Origin: Thermoflavimicrobium dichotomicum | Lineage (GTDB): Bacteria > Bacillota > Bacilli > Thermoactinomycetales > Thermoactinomycetaceae | Assembly: GCF_900114055.1 (NCBI RefSeq) | Contig: NZ_FORR01000001.1 | Span: 62,001 to 126,000 of the forward strand | Direction of reading: 5' to 3' | Length of the DNA: 64,000 nt | Shown here: piece after piece, positions 53,705 through 62,427 of the stretch | Position numbering within the stretch: the first letter of the stretch is position 1 | Layout of the letters: every line of letters starts with the position of its first letter | Position numbers and translations under genes: made by a program | The notes under the pieces: model-generated | What the model was told of the DNA's origin: nothing | Databases searched by the model: none | What the model saw: only the letters and a program-made list of their open reading frames with translations

Positions 53705-53752
53705 AAAAAAGCGACTTCACTCCTTTTTCAATAAGTGAAGTCGCTTTTTTTT
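53704..53752 (+). terminator. Terminator after the coat-like gene
   Basis: AAAAAGCGACTTCACT pairs with AGTGAAGTCGCTTTTT, followed by more T; usable on both strands. Confidence 0.93.
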
Positions 53753-53811
53753 AAACATATCGATCCCCAACAAAATTCTGTATGGCCACCAGAAATATTT
53801 CCCAAGCGATT

Positions 53812-53997
53812 TTATTCTTCCTCTTCAAATAAAAGCGGAAAACGCAACATCTCCATTTTCTTATCCAATCGAGCCAACTCTTCTTCCTCTTGATGAATGA
53901 GATATTCCAATTCTTTTTTATATCTTCGTATTCGTCTTTCCAAATCCGTCCTCTTATTGATATGATCATCATCAAAATATGCTGTCCGCTCTTTCAT
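53812..53997 (-). CDS. 61-residue predicted coiled-coil protein
   Basis: Highly charged, helical sequence: RTDLERRIRRYKKELEYL, HQEEEELARLDKKMEML, ending FEEEE. The ATG is three bases after the stop of the preceding 43-residue ORF, and has only a weak GGTTGG site, so translation is probably coupled. No family recognised. It is most likely a structural or regulatory helper protein. Confidence 0.5.
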   Translation of the reverse strand: MKERTAYFDDDHINKRTDLERRIRRYKKELEYLIHQEEEELARLDKKMEMLRFPLLFEEEE

Positions 53998-54000
53998 TTA

Positions 54001-54132
54001 TTACCAACCTTTTTTCTCTTGTTCTACTTCTTTAATTGTTTTCTCTATCTCTTTATATGTCTCAAAGATTCTTCTTTGCAAATCTTCTTTTCTCTCCTGA
54101 CCACTTTTGAACTCTTCTGGCGCCAAATTCAC
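54001..54132 (-). CDS. 43-residue predicted coiled-coil protein
   Basis: GTG at 54132 behind AAAGGAGGAG at eight bases, the best ribosome site nearby. The product begins MNLAPEEFKSGQERK and continues as one charged helix to EQEKKGW. It is followed by TAATAAATG, leading into the 61-residue gene. Together they form a tiny two-gene operon divergent from the ABC exporter genes. No family recognised. Confidence 0.5.
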   Translation of the reverse strand: MNLAPEEFKSGQERKEDLQRRIFETYKEIEKTIKEVEQEKKGW

Positions 54133-54362
54133 TTCACTGGCTCCTCCTTTCTCAAATATCAAATACAATATAGCATAAATATTTTAATATTCAAATACCT
54201 ATAACTATTTTTCATCTTAAAGAAACAGATATTTTAAAAAGAATAGGATAATATCTTTCTCTTATTTAATAGCAAAGTGAAGATTCCATTAAGGTATATG
54301 TAAGCTATCGTTTAGCTTCACCGATTATAATACCCATATCCAGATAGTTGAGGTGAATGACC

Positions 54363-55265
54363 ATGTCAGATCTCGTGATCGAAACAAAAAACCTCACCCG
54401 TTGCTATGGTGAGTTCGTAGCAGTGCAATCTATGAATATGCAGGTACTTCGTGGTAGCATTTATGGATTTTTGGGGGAAAATGGTGCAGGAAAAACAACG
54501 GCCATTCGTATGATATTGGGGTTAATTCATGCCACAAATGGCGAAGTATATCTATTCGGTCAATCACTTAAGAAAAACCGTCATGCTTTACTGAGGCATG
54601 TGGGGGCATTGGTCGAAACTCCCAGTGCCTTTGGTCATTTAAGTGGAAAAGACAATTTAAAGTATATCTGTAAATTACGAAATATTCCTTATAACCAAAT
54701 AGATGAAGTGCTTGATATTGTTGATCTTGCTTATGCCAAAGACAAATTGGTACGAAAATATTCACTCGGTATGCGCCAACGATTGAGTATTGCCATGGCT
54801 TTACTTGGACAACCTCAACTCCTCATTCTTGACGAACCAACCAATGGTTTAGATCCGAGCGGAATCCGCGAAATACGGGATTTGATTAAAAGCCTCCCCG
54901 CTAAAGGCTATACCATCCTGGTTTCTAGCCACTTACTTTCAGAAGTTGAACAAATCGCCTCCCATGTAGGCATCATTCATGCAGGCCAACTCTTATATCA
55001 AGGTGAAATCGAAAACTTTACCAAACGTGGACAAACGATGATCCATATCAAATGTTCTCCCATTACCAAGGCAATGCAATTACTGGAAGAAAATTATCCA
55101 CAGGTCTATCTTGAAAATGGCCTGTTCCAAATGCCAGGATCCGAGGAACAAATTGATGAAATTGCCCGCTTGTTAGTGTATAACCAAATTTCTATCCATG
55201 GCATTTATTTGCAGCAGTCGAATTTGGAATCCCTTTTTCTTGATGTTATTCCAAAAAAACAATAG
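54363..55265 (+). CDS. ABC transporter ATP-binding protein (BcrA-like, ABC-2 exporter)
   Basis: 300 residues, ATG at 54363 eight bases after GAGGTGA. Walker A GENGAGKTT (about 38-46), signature YSLGMRQRLSIAMALLG (about 137-153), Walker B LLILDEPTNGLDP and the switch His in SSHLLSEVEQIA. The C-terminal extension is typical for bacitracin or lantibiotic export ATPases. It pairs with the permease encoded 25 bases downstream. Substrate unknown; antibiotic or lantibiotic self-protection is the commonest role. Confidence 0.9.
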   Translation: MSDLVIETKNLTRCYGEFVAVQSMNMQVLRGSIYGFLGENGAGKTTAIRMILGLIHATNGEVYLFGQSLKKNRHALLRHVGALVETPSAFGHLSGKDNLKYICKLRNIPYNQIDEVLDIVDLAYAKDKLVRKYSLGMRQRLSIAMALLGQPQLLILDEPTNGLDPSGIREIRDLIKSLPAKGYTILVSSHLLSEVEQIASHVGIIHAGQLLYQGEIENFTKRGQTMIHIKCSPITKAMQLLEENYPQVYLENGLFQMPGSEEQIDEIARLLVYNQISIHGIYLQQSNLESLFLDVIPKKQ

Positions 55266-55290
55266 TCCTCTTAAATAAAGGGGTGAAAGT

Positions 55291-55971
55291 ATGCAATTGC
55301 TACGTGCCTATTCTGCAGAATGGTTAAGAGCCAAAAGAACTCCACTCTTATTTTTGGCCTTAGGCGTTCCCTTGATCATATCCATTTTTTCAACTCCATC
55401 ACCCAAACATGTAAATTGGGATTTCCTTTCCAACCCATCCCCAGGTTGGACATTCTTTATCTTGCCCATTGGCATCGTGATTCTCGGACTCTTGTCGGCA
55501 CAACTCTATTCAAGCAATCATATGTGGAAAAGTACCCTCATACAGCCAATCTCCCGATCGACGATCTATTTTGCTCACTTATTATTTCTATGCAGTATCG
55601 TCCTGCTTGGTTTTATCGTTCTGATGATTGGACAAATCATAATCGGAAAAATACTTGGACTAAAAGGGTCTTTTTCTTTTTTTAGGGTTATATCCAGTTT
55701 TTTTCTCTCTTATCTCGCCAGTCTCCCGATGATCGCACTACAAGTCTGGTTAGGAATGCGGTATAAAGGAATTACTGTACCATTAACCGCAGGATTGGGT
55801 GGATGGATTTTTAGCACAGCCTTGTCCAATCAGCTCCCAAGTTTCGCAATGTGGCACTATCCACTATTTGTTACGAGTCAACCTGCGATCTTTTTACCAA
55901 TCAGTCTGGGTTTGGCTTTTATTTTGATTTTGGTGGGGCTGATTTCCTTTATACGTATGGATGTTCACTGA
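55291..55971 (+). CDS. ABC-2 type permease (lantibiotic-immunity-like)
   Basis: 226 residues with six hydrophobic helices. LLRAYSAEWLRAKRTPLLFL at the start resembles BcrB/SpaE/MutE-type permeases, which begin with a short amphipathic helix. With the ATPase it makes a half-exporter dimer that expels a peptide or lipid from the membrane. Ribosome site AAAGGGGTGAAAG. Terminator follows. Confidence 0.85.
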   Translation: MQLLRAYSAEWLRAKRTPLLFLALGVPLIISIFSTPSPKHVNWDFLSNPSPGWTFFILPIGIVILGLLSAQLYSSNHMWKSTLIQPISRSTIYFAHLLFLCSIVLLGFIVLMIGQIIIGKILGLKGSFSFFRVISSFFLSYLASLPMIALQVWLGMRYKGITVPLTAGLGGWIFSTALSNQLPSFAMWHYPLFVTSQPAIFLPISLGLAFILILVGLISFIRMDVH

Positions 55972-55979
55972 CCCAATAA

Positions 55980-56025
55980 AAAACTGCCTTTCATCTAAAC
56001 AAGGTGAAAGGCACACTTTTTGCCG
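55980..56025. terminator. Bidirectional terminator between exporter and TPR-regulator genes
   Basis: GCCTTTCA pairs with TGAAAGGC; CACACTTTTT follows on the plus strand and AGTTTTTTATTG on the minus strand. Confidence 0.78.
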
Positions 56026-56030
56026 TTTTT

Positions 56031-57365
56031 TTATAACAATTGGAATAATCCATCCTTTGCATCTATTTCTTTTTGTACTTCATTCATAAGATCAAAATAT
56101 TTTTTCATATTTTCCTGATCACCCAATTGTCTATAACATAGGGCAATCTCGAAATAACAGCGGAAAATGGCCGGATACGCTTCCATTCTTTTAGCTAATT
56201 CTGAAGCACGATGATAGTGAGATATCGCCTGCTTATATTCACCTTTTTGTCTTTTTACTTTGCCTAATAAAAAGATGGAGTGAACCAATTCTTTAACTCC
56301 CTTGATTTTTTCTCCCCACTCAATAGCCTGGACAAACGCTTTTTCTGCCTCGTCCAAACGATCTTGCAACAAGAAGATACTTCCCAATATATTGTTGGCC
56401 AAGAGCAGTTTGTTTTTATCCTGAATTTGATCTTGAAAACTGAGGACAAGTTTAAAACATGTTTCAGCATCTTCTTTATTCCCCAGTTCCAAATAAAGTG
56501 TTCCTAAAGTTGTCCATAAATAAGTCAGATTATTGTAATCTCTAGCACTTACTGCCAGATTGATTCCTTCTTTTGCATAGCGAATGGCATCATGATATAA
56601 TTTTATTTTCCTTAATAATTCGGCTTTTAAGGCATGAATTTGAATCAAGACCGTAATATCACGAACTTCTGAAATTTCTTCCCATAATGTTTCAGCATGA
56701 TTAAGGGCTTCTTCAATTCTTCCTAACTTTTCAAGATAAACAACCCGATTCATCATTAACTTGTATTTGATTTGATCATCTTCTCCACCATTTTTTCCAA
56801 CAACTTCCAAACCTCGTTCAATATATTTGAGAGCTTGCTGCAAATGATTTTGTTTATACGAACAGCAGGCAAGTGAGTAATAGTTGATCGCTTCCAAATT
56901 CACTTTCTTGGCATAAGGATCTTGCTGGATTAATAAGTTGGACTCTGTCAATTCCCTTTCTGCACGCCGCCACTTCTTACATTGCAAATAATATCTTCCT
57001 TTAAGTGAACGAAGCGTAGCTTGATATTGGAACGTAGACTCTTCTGAAAGTTCTTTAAGGCTTTCCCAGGCTTGATCCAGTTGTTCTAAATGCAACATGT
57101 TCTCAATTGCATGAAATTTCAAGAACATGCTTTCCATATCTTCGTTTTCTTTCACTAGAATTTCAGGAAGCTTGTCCATGTCCAAATTCAGCTTTTTCAT
57201 CAGATACAGGACTTTCTCTTGATTGACATGCGGCACACCACGTTCAATATTGCTAATCGTTGCTGTAGAAATTTGATCATCTGACAAATCTTCCAATCGT
57301 AAGCCTTTTTCTTTTCGCATCTTGCGAATAAATTTTCCAATTTCCGCTATTTGAAAGACGTTCAA
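56031..57365 (-). CDS. XRE-type HTH regulator with TPR domain (RRNPP-like)
   Basis: 444 residues from the TTG at 57365 behind GGAGGGG. Helix-turn-helix near the N-terminus (IGKFIRKMRKEKGLRLEDL, ISTATISNIERG; about 8-40), then some nine helical repeats of TPR type (for example YYSLACCSYKQNHLQQALKY, LWTTLGTLYLELGNKEDA). This is the architecture of quorum-sensing peptide receptors such as PlcR, NprR and Rap-like proteins. I found no small exported peptide gene next to it. It may regulate the convergent exporter or sporulation functions. Confidence 0.82.
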   Translation of the reverse strand: MNVFQIAEIGKFIRKMRKEKGLRLEDLSDDQISTATISNIERGVPHVNQEKVLYLMKKLNLDMDKLPEILVKENEDMESMFLKFHAIENMLHLEQLDQAWESLKELSEESTFQYQATLRSLKGRYYLQCKKWRRAERELTESNLLIQQDPYAKKVNLEAINYYSLACCSYKQNHLQQALKYIERGLEVVGKNGGEDDQIKYKLMMNRVVYLEKLGRIEEALNHAETLWEEISEVRDITVLIQIHALKAELLRKIKLYHDAIRYAKEGINLAVSARDYNNLTYLWTTLGTLYLELGNKEDAETCFKLVLSFQDQIQDKNKLLLANNILGSIFLLQDRLDEAEKAFVQAIEWGEKIKGVKELVHSIFLLGKVKRQKGEYKQAISHYHRASELAKRMEAYPAIFRCYFEIALCYRQLGDQENMKKYFDLMNEVQKEIDAKDGLFQLL

Positions 57366-57592
57366 AATGACCCCTCCATTATTTGAATATTTCATATATA
57401 AAAACTGCCACTCTCGCAGTAAACGTATTACTTGCCAGATAAACCAATTCTTTTTGGTTTATTTGGCATAACTTGTGAAAGGGCCTAATTTATTTATTTT
57501 TTCTATTAATGTTATCATTTGTTTTTAAATACTGCAATTAGAAAAAAGAAATATTCTACTAATAAGATAAAAAAGGAATATCATCATCTCAT

Positions 57593-58010
57593 TTAAAAAA
57601 AATAGAGAATTTCGCTGTACATTAGGCCCTTTTCATCTTTAGTACAACGATCTATTACCATTAATAACCAATTTAGGCAGCTATTTTTTCTTATAATTAC
57701 AAGCTCCTGATCTGTGACGCTTACAAAAACATCCGCTTGTGTCGCTTCTCCATGTCGTTTGGCATTTGTCAATGCTTCTTGTACGACTCGATAAATAATA
57801 AACCGATGGGTCGTTGACATATAGCCATAATCTCCTTGCACTTTTAAGGTCGTAACCAATCCAGTTAATACAGAAAATTCAGCCAACAATTTCTGGAGTG
57901 ATTCGACCTAGTTTAACGGTTCTGTTACATGTTTTGGATTTTCTTTTCTAAACAATTGCAAGTCGCTCATGGAAATCACCATTTTTTCTGACACAGCGAT
58001 CTTATTCGTA
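57593..58010 (-). pseudogene. Remnant of a NarL-system sensor histidine kinase
   Basis: The frame contains THRFIIYRVVQEALTNAKRHG, the N box of HATPase domains in LiaS/DesK-type kinases, followed by ADVFVSVTDQELVI, but then loses the G boxes and ends in unrelated residues. Upstream, LQLFRKENPKHVTEPLN is followed by an in-frame TAG and then VESLQKLLAEF, so the gene is broken at both ends. The response regulator and membrane part are gone. Confidence 0.6.
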
Positions 58011-58075
58011 GAAAAACCCGCCTAAGACTGGCGAGCAACTAAGCACAATCAGGAAACATGATCATACCCTCCTGT

Positions 58076-59068
58076 TTAAGGACCTTCCTGGATTTTCAAC
58101 ACCATCTGTTCCAAAATCGCTTGCGGCTGGACAAATTTTGTGAGTTGTGAACGTGCATACATGACCGTTTCCATGGCATGCAGCAAACGTGGTTGCTCCC
58201 AAATAAAAGCCTGTTTGCGACATTCCTGTTCCCAATCTGGAAACAGAAAAGCTTTCTGTCCCAACTGATAGTAGAGTAATTCTCTTAGCCAAAGCAATAA
58301 CAGGTCCAATATCAATGACAATTGATTCTCTTCCATCGCCGTTTGAAGCCACTCATACTGAATCTCCAATAAAGCCATGGAACCCTTGGTTAAGATATCA
58401 CCATTCCACGTGATCAAACGTTGACACCAATCCTCTACCACCTTTGGGGACAATCGGTCTTCGCCTTCTTCAGGTAACTCACTTGGAATGTGAGCCAATA
58501 TCCGGGCTAAATGCGGTGGAACACCTTGTTCTTTTAATTTTTCCAATCGAATATTGGGATGAAGTTCCAAAAAACGAACTTTTTGACAACGAGATAATAC
58601 AGTCGGCAAAATCGCTTGAATTTGTTCTGTAAGTAAAATCGCTACCATGGGTGAAACAGGTTCCTCTAAAAACTTAAGCAGACTGTTGGCAGCTTCGGGT
58701 CGCATCTTTTCTGCTTGCTCTATAATGACCACTCTCATGATACCTGTAGCAGCTCGATATTGAAACTGTTCTTGCAGAGCACGAAGTTGATCGATTTTTA
58801 TAAAGGAGCCATCTGGTTGGAGAATGACTATATCTGGATGATTACCATGCTCAATCTGCCTGCATGTAGGACAATCGTCGCAGGCATCTGCAGTTTGATG
58901 TTCACAATTGATAGCTTTGGCCAATTCCAAGGCCATTTTCTTCTTCCCTGTACCTGCAGGACCATAAAAGCAATAAGCATGTGCTATCTGTCCAGTAACA
59001 AGGGCTCTTTGCAGAAAACGTATGACCTGTGGCTGATAACCAATCTTTTGAAAAGACAAATTCATCAC
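58076..59068 (-). CDS. holB: DNA polymerase III delta' subunit
   Basis: 330 residues. Walker A-like FYGPAGTGKKKMALELAKA (about 34-52), zinc-binding cysteines CDDCPTCRQIEHGNHPD (about 63-79) and AEKMRPEAANSLLKFLEEP (about 118-136) identify the clamp-loader delta' subunit. A GTG (59068), ATG (59065) and TTG (59059) compete as start; TTG has the best spacing from AAAGAGG. The usual neighbours tmk and the PSP1-domain gene are absent, which is unusual for Firmicutes. Confidence 0.92.
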   Translation of the reverse strand: MMNLSFQKIGYQPQVIRFLQRALVTGQIAHAYCFYGPAGTGKKKMALELAKAINCEHQTADACDDCPTCRQIEHGNHPDIVILQPDGSFIKIDQLRALQEQFQYRAATGIMRVVIIEQAEKMRPEAANSLLKFLEEPVSPMVAILLTEQIQAILPTVLSRCQKVRFLELHPNIRLEKLKEQGVPPHLARILAHIPSELPEEGEDRLSPKVVEDWCQRLITWNGDILTKGSMALLEIQYEWLQTAMEENQLSLILDLLLLWLRELLYYQLGQKAFLFPDWEQECRKQAFIWEQPRLLHAMETVMYARSQLTKFVQPQAILEQMVLKIQEGP

Positions 59069-59330
59069 CTCTTTTTTCAGGAAAAGGAACGGACAAGCAG
59101 TCTTGTACTATTATAACGGAAAATGTTAACGAGCCGACAGATTGTTGGCAACGTTTCCGTTCAATGATGGAAAAAAAGGAAAAAGCAAGGTATTTCAACA
59201 TCCTACCTGTGAACAATGGTTTGTTTTAATTCATCCATTTTTAATATGGTAATAGTTTAGTTATTTACCTTATTAAAGTAATAATGTTATAATCGTGAAG
59301 AATTTATTTTATAAATACAGGTGATTTTTT

Positions 59331-60671
59331 ATGAAAAAAATATCAGAAAACCAATTAAAAAGGGATCTGGGCTTTTGGCCGACACTCTCGCTAGTTATTG
59401 GTGTAGTGATCGGATCCGGGGTATTTGTCAAACCAGGAACTGTTTTAGGATATGTGGGTGGAAATACCAACTTGGCCCTACTGGCTTGGCTATTAGGTGG
59501 TATCCTTACTCTAGCTGCAGGGCTTACGATCGCTGAATTAAGTGCACAAATTCCTAAAACGGGCGGGCTCTATGTTTATTTGGAAGAAACATATGGTAAG
59601 CTTTGGGGATATTTAAGTGGTTGGATGCAAAGTATCGTCTATCAACCTGCACTCATTGGGGCCATGGGTTTATATTTCGGATCATTGGTTGCCCACTTCT
59701 TTTTCCTCGATCCGTCTTGGGGGTTGTGGATTGGTTTAAGTGCAGTACTATTCCTAGCGATAATTAACAGTTTAGGGGTAAAGTATGGTGGTGTCATCCA
59801 GGTCATCACAACTGCCACAAAACTGCTACCCATCCTGTTGATCGCTGTGTTTGGGCTGTGGAAAGGAAATAGCCAGATTTTCTTTAGCCCATCAGGAATG
59901 GAAACAGAATGGAATTTAGGTGCAGCGATGTTAGCTACTCTGTTTGCCTATGATGGATGGATTGCCGCTGCATCTGTGGCGGGCGAAATGAAAAATCCTT
60001 CCAAAGTATTACCGCGAGCCATTTTCACTGGATTGATCATTGTTATGATAGCCTATTTATCTGTCAATCTGGCTTTATTGAAAGTATTACCTGCTATTAA
60101 AATCCAAACATTGGGGGAAAATGCAGCAAGCACTGCATCTGGTATTCTATTTGGAGAAATAGGTGGAAAACTGTTAAGTATTGGCATCATTGTTTCCATT
60201 TTTGGTGGTTTAAATGGAAAAATATTAAGCTTTCCACGTATTCCTTATGCAATGGCAGTCCGAAATCAATTGCCTGGCTCTCGTTGGCTAGCTCGTGTAC
60301 ATCCAAGATTTGGCACACCTATCATTGCGATCGCTTTTCAAATTGCACTCGCCATTTTATATATGTGTATCAGTAATCCAGATTGGTTATCTGAAATCTC
60401 GATTTTTGCCGTTTTCCTCTTTTACATTCAAGCATTTATTGCTGTGATTCTTTTACGAAAACGAAATCAAGCACAAACTCCATCCTATCGTGTTCCGCTT
60501 TATCCCATTACTCCGATCGTAGCCATCTTGGGCTCACTCTTCGTGGTGATTAGCACAATTATTCATGATCCTACTGGTACCTGGATCGCATTGGGAATCA
60601 TTTTACTTGGCATTCCTGTATATGCATGGATACAACGCCGAACAAAACAGTTAGCAAAAGCGAGTTCTTAA
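59331..60671 (+). CDS. APC-superfamily amino acid permease
   Basis: 446 residues with about 12 hydrophobic helices. VIGVVIGSGVFVKPGTVLGY (about 23-42) is the broken first helix of LAT/APC carriers, and LSAQIPKTGGLYVYLEETYG follows. ATG behind ACAGGTGA. It belongs to the b0,+/LAT-like group and probably exchanges neutral or hydrophobic amino acids; the precise substrate is unknown. Single gene with terminator. Confidence 0.9.
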   Translation: MKKISENQLKRDLGFWPTLSLVIGVVIGSGVFVKPGTVLGYVGGNTNLALLAWLLGGILTLAAGLTIAELSAQIPKTGGLYVYLEETYGKLWGYLSGWMQSIVYQPALIGAMGLYFGSLVAHFFFLDPSWGLWIGLSAVLFLAIINSLGVKYGGVIQVITTATKLLPILLIAVFGLWKGNSQIFFSPSGMETEWNLGAAMLATLFAYDGWIAAASVAGEMKNPSKVLPRAIFTGLIIVMIAYLSVNLALLKVLPAIKIQTLGENAASTASGILFGEIGGKLLSIGIIVSIFGGLNGKILSFPRIPYAMAVRNQLPGSRWLARVHPRFGTPIIAIAFQIALAILYMCISNPDWLSEISIFAVFLFYIQAFIAVILLRKRNQAQTPSYRVPLYPITPIVAILGSLFVVISTIIHDPTGTWIALGIILLGIPVYAWIQRRTKQLAKASS

Positions 60672-60680
60672 AAGACCGAA

Positions 60681-60719
60681 ATGGCACTGACCAAATAAAT
60701 GTTCAGTGCCAATTTTTTT
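60681..60719 (+). terminator. Terminator after the amino acid permease gene
   Basis: TGGCACTGA pairs with TTCAGTGCCA, then ATTTTTTT. Confidence 0.9.
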
Positions 60720-61181
60720 CAATAACTGTTTCTACCAACTTTTTCCTTTATATGCCGGTTTGTCAACAGCCTTACTCTACCTGTATTATTCCCTTATATA
60801 GCCAAGTCAGGAAATGAAACGCCATTTCAATATAAATGTTACATTATTTAAACATTTTATATAGGATTGTATACAAAGATTTATTTAGTAAGTAGAATGT
60901 TTTATGTAATTATACAATAATCCACTGATTTACCATCAACTCATGCAAATAAACGAGACACTGTATATGTGGCATTTTAAACACATAGAACCATGCTAGC
61001 AATCTTCGCTTATTTACATGTTTTATCGTCAATTTGTTGGATTCATCATGAAATTGATCATGAGTTTTATAGTAAAAAAATTTATTTTATTAAAAATTAA
61101 TATGAAATAATTGCATTAGATGATATCCTATAAGTAGACAAAGCTTTATCGTAGATTTAATAACAGATTAAAGGTGATTGC
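60720..61181. other. Intergenic region with repeat relic E
   Basis: 462 bases, very AT-rich after 60830. Holds the repeat relic E near its start. No ORF, RNA or convincing promoter found. The ribosome site AAAGGTGA of the next gene ends the region. Confidence 0.45.
60748..60772 (+). repeat. Relic (copy E) of the 96-bp palindromic repeat
   Basis: TATGCCGG is joined directly to TTTGTCAACAGCCT. These match the left inner arm start and the right outer end of copy A, so the element has lost its whole centre by a deletion between the CCGG tips. Confidence 0.6.
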
Positions 61182-62348
61182 ATGTCCAAAAAATTCTATC
61201 TCTTTATAGCTTTGCTAATCATAGGCGTTGTGGCAAGTCTGGCGATCTATTTGCAATTCACACCGAATCCATCTGCTTCTACAATTGCTAAACCTCCCGC
61301 CAAAAAAACAGGTTATCAGCCTTACAAACATAAAAACCTGGCACCCTACAATGGTCCTGTGGAACATCTCTTCTTTCACCCATTGATCGCTTATCCGAAA
61401 AAGGCATTTCGTGGCGATTTTCAATCCAAAGAGATGGACAAATGGTTTGTGACGATCCCTGAATTTCACCGTATTCTTGACTCGCTTTACAAAAGAAACT
61501 TTATCTTGGTCAATATTAACGATGTATACGGTGAAATTGAAAAAAATGGCGAAAAAGTAATCGAACGAAAAAAACTAATGGTTCCCAAAGGAAAAAAACC
61601 GATTATTATTTCAATTGATGATCTGAATTACTACCAGGAAAATCACATCGATTATGGAACGGTCAGTAAACTGGTTTTAGATAAAAATGGCGAGATCGCA
61701 ACTTTATCCGTCGATGAACAAGGCCGGAAAGTAATTTCTAAAAACAATGAAATCGTACCCATTTTAGATGACTTTGTGAAAAAACACCCCGATTTCTCAC
61801 TCAATGGAGCCAAAGGAACCATTAATTTAACCGGTTATGAAGGGATTTTAGGCTATCGTACAAATGTTAAAAAATATAATCCTGCAACCAGACAATTCGA
61901 TTTAGATAATCCACAATATCAAAAAGAGCGAGAAGCAGTCAAACCGATTATCAAGCGTTTGAAAGAAACGGGATGGAATTTTGCTTCCCACAGTTACCAT
62001 CATCGGGATCATAGCAAAATCACTCTCGAAAAACTGATTGATGATAGTACTAAATGGAAAAAGGAAGTTGAATCGCTCGTTGGTCCAACCAAAATTTACG
62101 TATATCCATTTGGAGCATCTATTCCAGCAGGTGATCCTCGTATTGAACATCTTTACAAAATGGGCTTTCGGATCTTCCAACCTGTTGGATCGCAAACATA
62201 TGAAGAATATCATGGAAAAATGCTATTTATTGATCGTCGTCATGCAGATGGAATCGGATTACGAAAACAAGCCCATCTATTTACGGACCTTTATGATGCC
62301 AAATCCATCTTGGACACGAAAAACAGGCCTGCCAATCCTGGATACTAA
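61182..62348 (+). CDS. Exported polysaccharide deacetylase (NodB domain)
   Basis: 388 residues. Signal peptide or anchor at about 5-25. The NodB domain shows IIISIDDLNYY (motif 1, about 147-157; the usual TFDD is SIDD), FASHSYHHRDH (motif 2, about 267-277, metal-binding His pair) and KIYVYPFG (motif 3). An insertion of about 70 residues lies between motifs 1 and 2. It likely deacetylates GlcNAc or MurNAc residues in wall polymers. ATG behind AAAGGTGA. Confidence 0.85.
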   Translation: MSKKFYLFIALLIIGVVASLAIYLQFTPNPSASTIAKPPAKKTGYQPYKHKNLAPYNGPVEHLFFHPLIAYPKKAFRGDFQSKEMDKWFVTIPEFHRILDSLYKRNFILVNINDVYGEIEKNGEKVIERKKLMVPKGKKPIIISIDDLNYYQENHIDYGTVSKLVLDKNGEIATLSVDEQGRKVISKNNEIVPILDDFVKKHPDFSLNGAKGTINLTGYEGILGYRTNVKKYNPATRQFDLDNPQYQKEREAVKPIIKRLKETGWNFASHSYHHRDHSKITLEKLIDDSTKWKKEVESLVGPTKIYVYPFGASIPAGDPRIEHLYKMGFRIFQPVGSQTYEEYHGKMLFIDRRHADGIGLRKQAHLFTDLYDAKSILDTKNRPANPGY

Positions 62349-62355
62349 CAAAGCC

Positions 62356-62393
62356 AAAGCTGTTGATCTCCAAGTCAACAGCTTTCATTTTTA
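62356..62393 (+). terminator. Terminator between convergent deacetylase and murC genes
   Basis: AAAGCTGTTGA-TCTCCAAG-TCAACAGCTTT, then CATTTTTATG. Confidence 0.88.
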
Positions 62394-62427
62394 TGAAAAA
62401 CGAACAAAGTTTCTTAATGGGGAGTCA

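Noticed and set aside
53751-53975. 74-residue ORF in another frame over the 61-residue coiled-coil gene
   Set aside because: Its start lies inside the better supported gene, it has no ribosome site and its composition fits a shifted reading of a charged helix.
19880-60772. CRISPR array as explanation for the repeats
   Set aside because: Copies are single, tens of kilobases apart, palindromic and in both orientations; there are no spacers and no cas genes.
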